The notes under the pieces were generated by a model. It ran no database searches. It was not told where the DNA came from and saw only the letters and a list, made by a program, of their open reading frames with translations. From Gammaproteobacteria bacterium (GTDB lineage Bacteria > Pseudomonadota > Gammaproteobacteria > HK1), in NCBI GenBank assembly GCA_022822245.1, contig JAJECB010000328.1, forward strand, positions 1-6,346: a stretch of DNA of 6,346 nt, written 5' to 3'. Shown piece after piece: positions 5,641 to 6,346 of this stretch (its first letter is position 1; every line of letters begins with the position of its first letter). The translations under genes and the position numbers were made by a program.

Positions 5641-6346
5641 ATGACCGCGCTCGCCTTTCGACCGAACTCTCCGCACGCGCGCGACGTCGCGTCCATGGTC
5701 CACCCCCAGACGAACCTCCGGCTCCACGAGACGACGGGGCCCGCCATCATGAGCCGGGGAGACGGGGTCCACGTGGTCGACGACGAGGGGCGGCGGTTCT
5801 TCGACAGCACGGCGGGACTGTGGTGCGCCTCGCTCGGGTTCAACGTCGATCGGCTCGCGACCGCCGCCTACGAGCAGATGCGCACCCTCGGCTACTACCA
5901 CACCTACCGGCACAGCTCGAACTCGAGCTCCATCGATCTCGCCGAGCGCCTCCTCGCGATCGCCCCGGTGCCGATGGCGCGGGTGCTCTTCCAGTGCTCG
6001 GGCTCGGAGGCGAACGACGTCGCGATCAAGCTCACCTGGTACTACCAGAACGCGGTCGGTCGACCGGAAAAGACCAAGGTCATCGGGCGCCGGATGGGCT
6101 ATCACGGAAGCACCATCGCGGCGGTGAGCGCTTCGGGCAAGGCCGACATGCAGGCGGACTTCAACCTGCCGCTCCCGATGTTCCGCCACACCGACACCCC
6201 GCACTACTACCGCGGGCGCGAGGACGGAGAGAGCGAGGAAGCGTACTCGGAGCGGCTCGCGGCGAACCTCGAGCGGCTCATCGAGGAAGAAGGGCCGGAG
6301 ACGGTGGGCGCGTTCATCGCGGAGCCGGCGATGGGCGCGGCGGGCG
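5641..6346 (+). CDS. Class III (omega-type) PLP aminotransferase, N-terminal part (3' end outside window)
   Basis: The first 235 residues of a class III aminotransferase are present and the frame stays open to the right edge; full members are about 450 residues. Landmarks: HPQTNLRLHETTGPAIMSRG (21-40), STAGLWCASLGF (56-67), the cofactor phosphate-binding CSGSEANDVAIKL (119-131), RRMGYHGSTIAAVS (150-163) with the Tyr-His-Gly that stacks on PLP, HYYRGREDGESEEAY (188-202) and FIAEPAMGAAG (225-235). The catalytic Lys and the C-terminal domain lie beyond the window. The GLWCASLGF and Y-H-T motifs resemble omega-amino acid or amine:pyruvate transaminases, which move an amino group from a terminal amine to pyruvate in the cytoplasm; the exact donor cannot be set. 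Start at 5641 is backed by AAGGAG 6 bases upstream. The repeat element and a 158-base gap separate it from the preceding gene, so it probably has its own promoter. Confidence 0.92.
   Translation, partial: MTALAFRPNSPHARDVASMVHPQTNLRLHETTGPAIMSRGDGVHVVDDEGRRFFDSTAGLWCASLGFNVDRLATAAYEQMRTLGYYHTYRHSSNSSSIDLAERLLAIAPVPMARVLFQCSGSEANDVAIKLTWYYQNAVGRPEKTKVIGRRMGYHGSTIAAVSASGKADMQADFNLPLPMFRHTDTPHYYRGREDGESEEAYSERLAANLERLIEEEGPETVGAFIAEPAMGAAG

Noticed and set aside
4862..6204. Long minus-strand frames opposite the NMNAT-like and aminotransferase genes
   Set aside because: They are antisense to genes with clear motifs, span the repeat element, and have biased Arg/Pro/Gly/His composition.

Overview
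The window is very GC-rich (mostly above 70% by eye) with tightly packed bacterial genes and G/C-ending codons. That suits a high-GC bacterium such as a proteobacterium or a similar environmental lineage. Nothing in the sequence fixes the taxon.

Layout, left to right. (1) Positions 1-2667 hold a plus-strand hydantoinase/oxoprolinase-type operon: the C-terminal part of an HyuA-like subunit, cut by the window edge, followed one base later by a complete HyuB-like subunit. (2) Positions 2778-3592 hold a small, lower-GC cassette on the minus strand, convergent with hyuB. It consists of an 83-residue protein of unknown function whose 3' end overlaps the start of a nucleotidyltransferase-fold protein. 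In that protein the second Asp of the usual DxD motif reads Gly. (3) Positions 3593-3914 are a divergent intergenic region without a convincing gene; it holds a compound hairpin and a 12-bp perfect palindrome. (4) Positions 3915-5482 hold a plus-strand pair overlapping by one base: an EamA/DMT-family membrane transporter and a stand-alone NMNAT-like nucleotidyltransferase (HxGH and ISSTxxR motifs). (5) Positions 5465-5565 are a degenerate palindromic repeat element that runs into the end of the previous gene and supplies its last five codons and stop. (6) From 5641 to the right edge runs the N-terminal half of a class III (omega-type) PLP aminotransferase with a strong ribosome binding site.

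HyuAB, a small-metabolite exporter or permease and an omega-aminotransferase would suit breakdown of cyclic amides or amines, but this is inference from proximity. The genes lie in at least three separate transcription units. The most interesting items are the gene-invading repeat element, the nucleotidyltransferase pair with its altered active site, and the unusual transporter/NMNAT-like pair. I see no clear evidence for a wholly new system.
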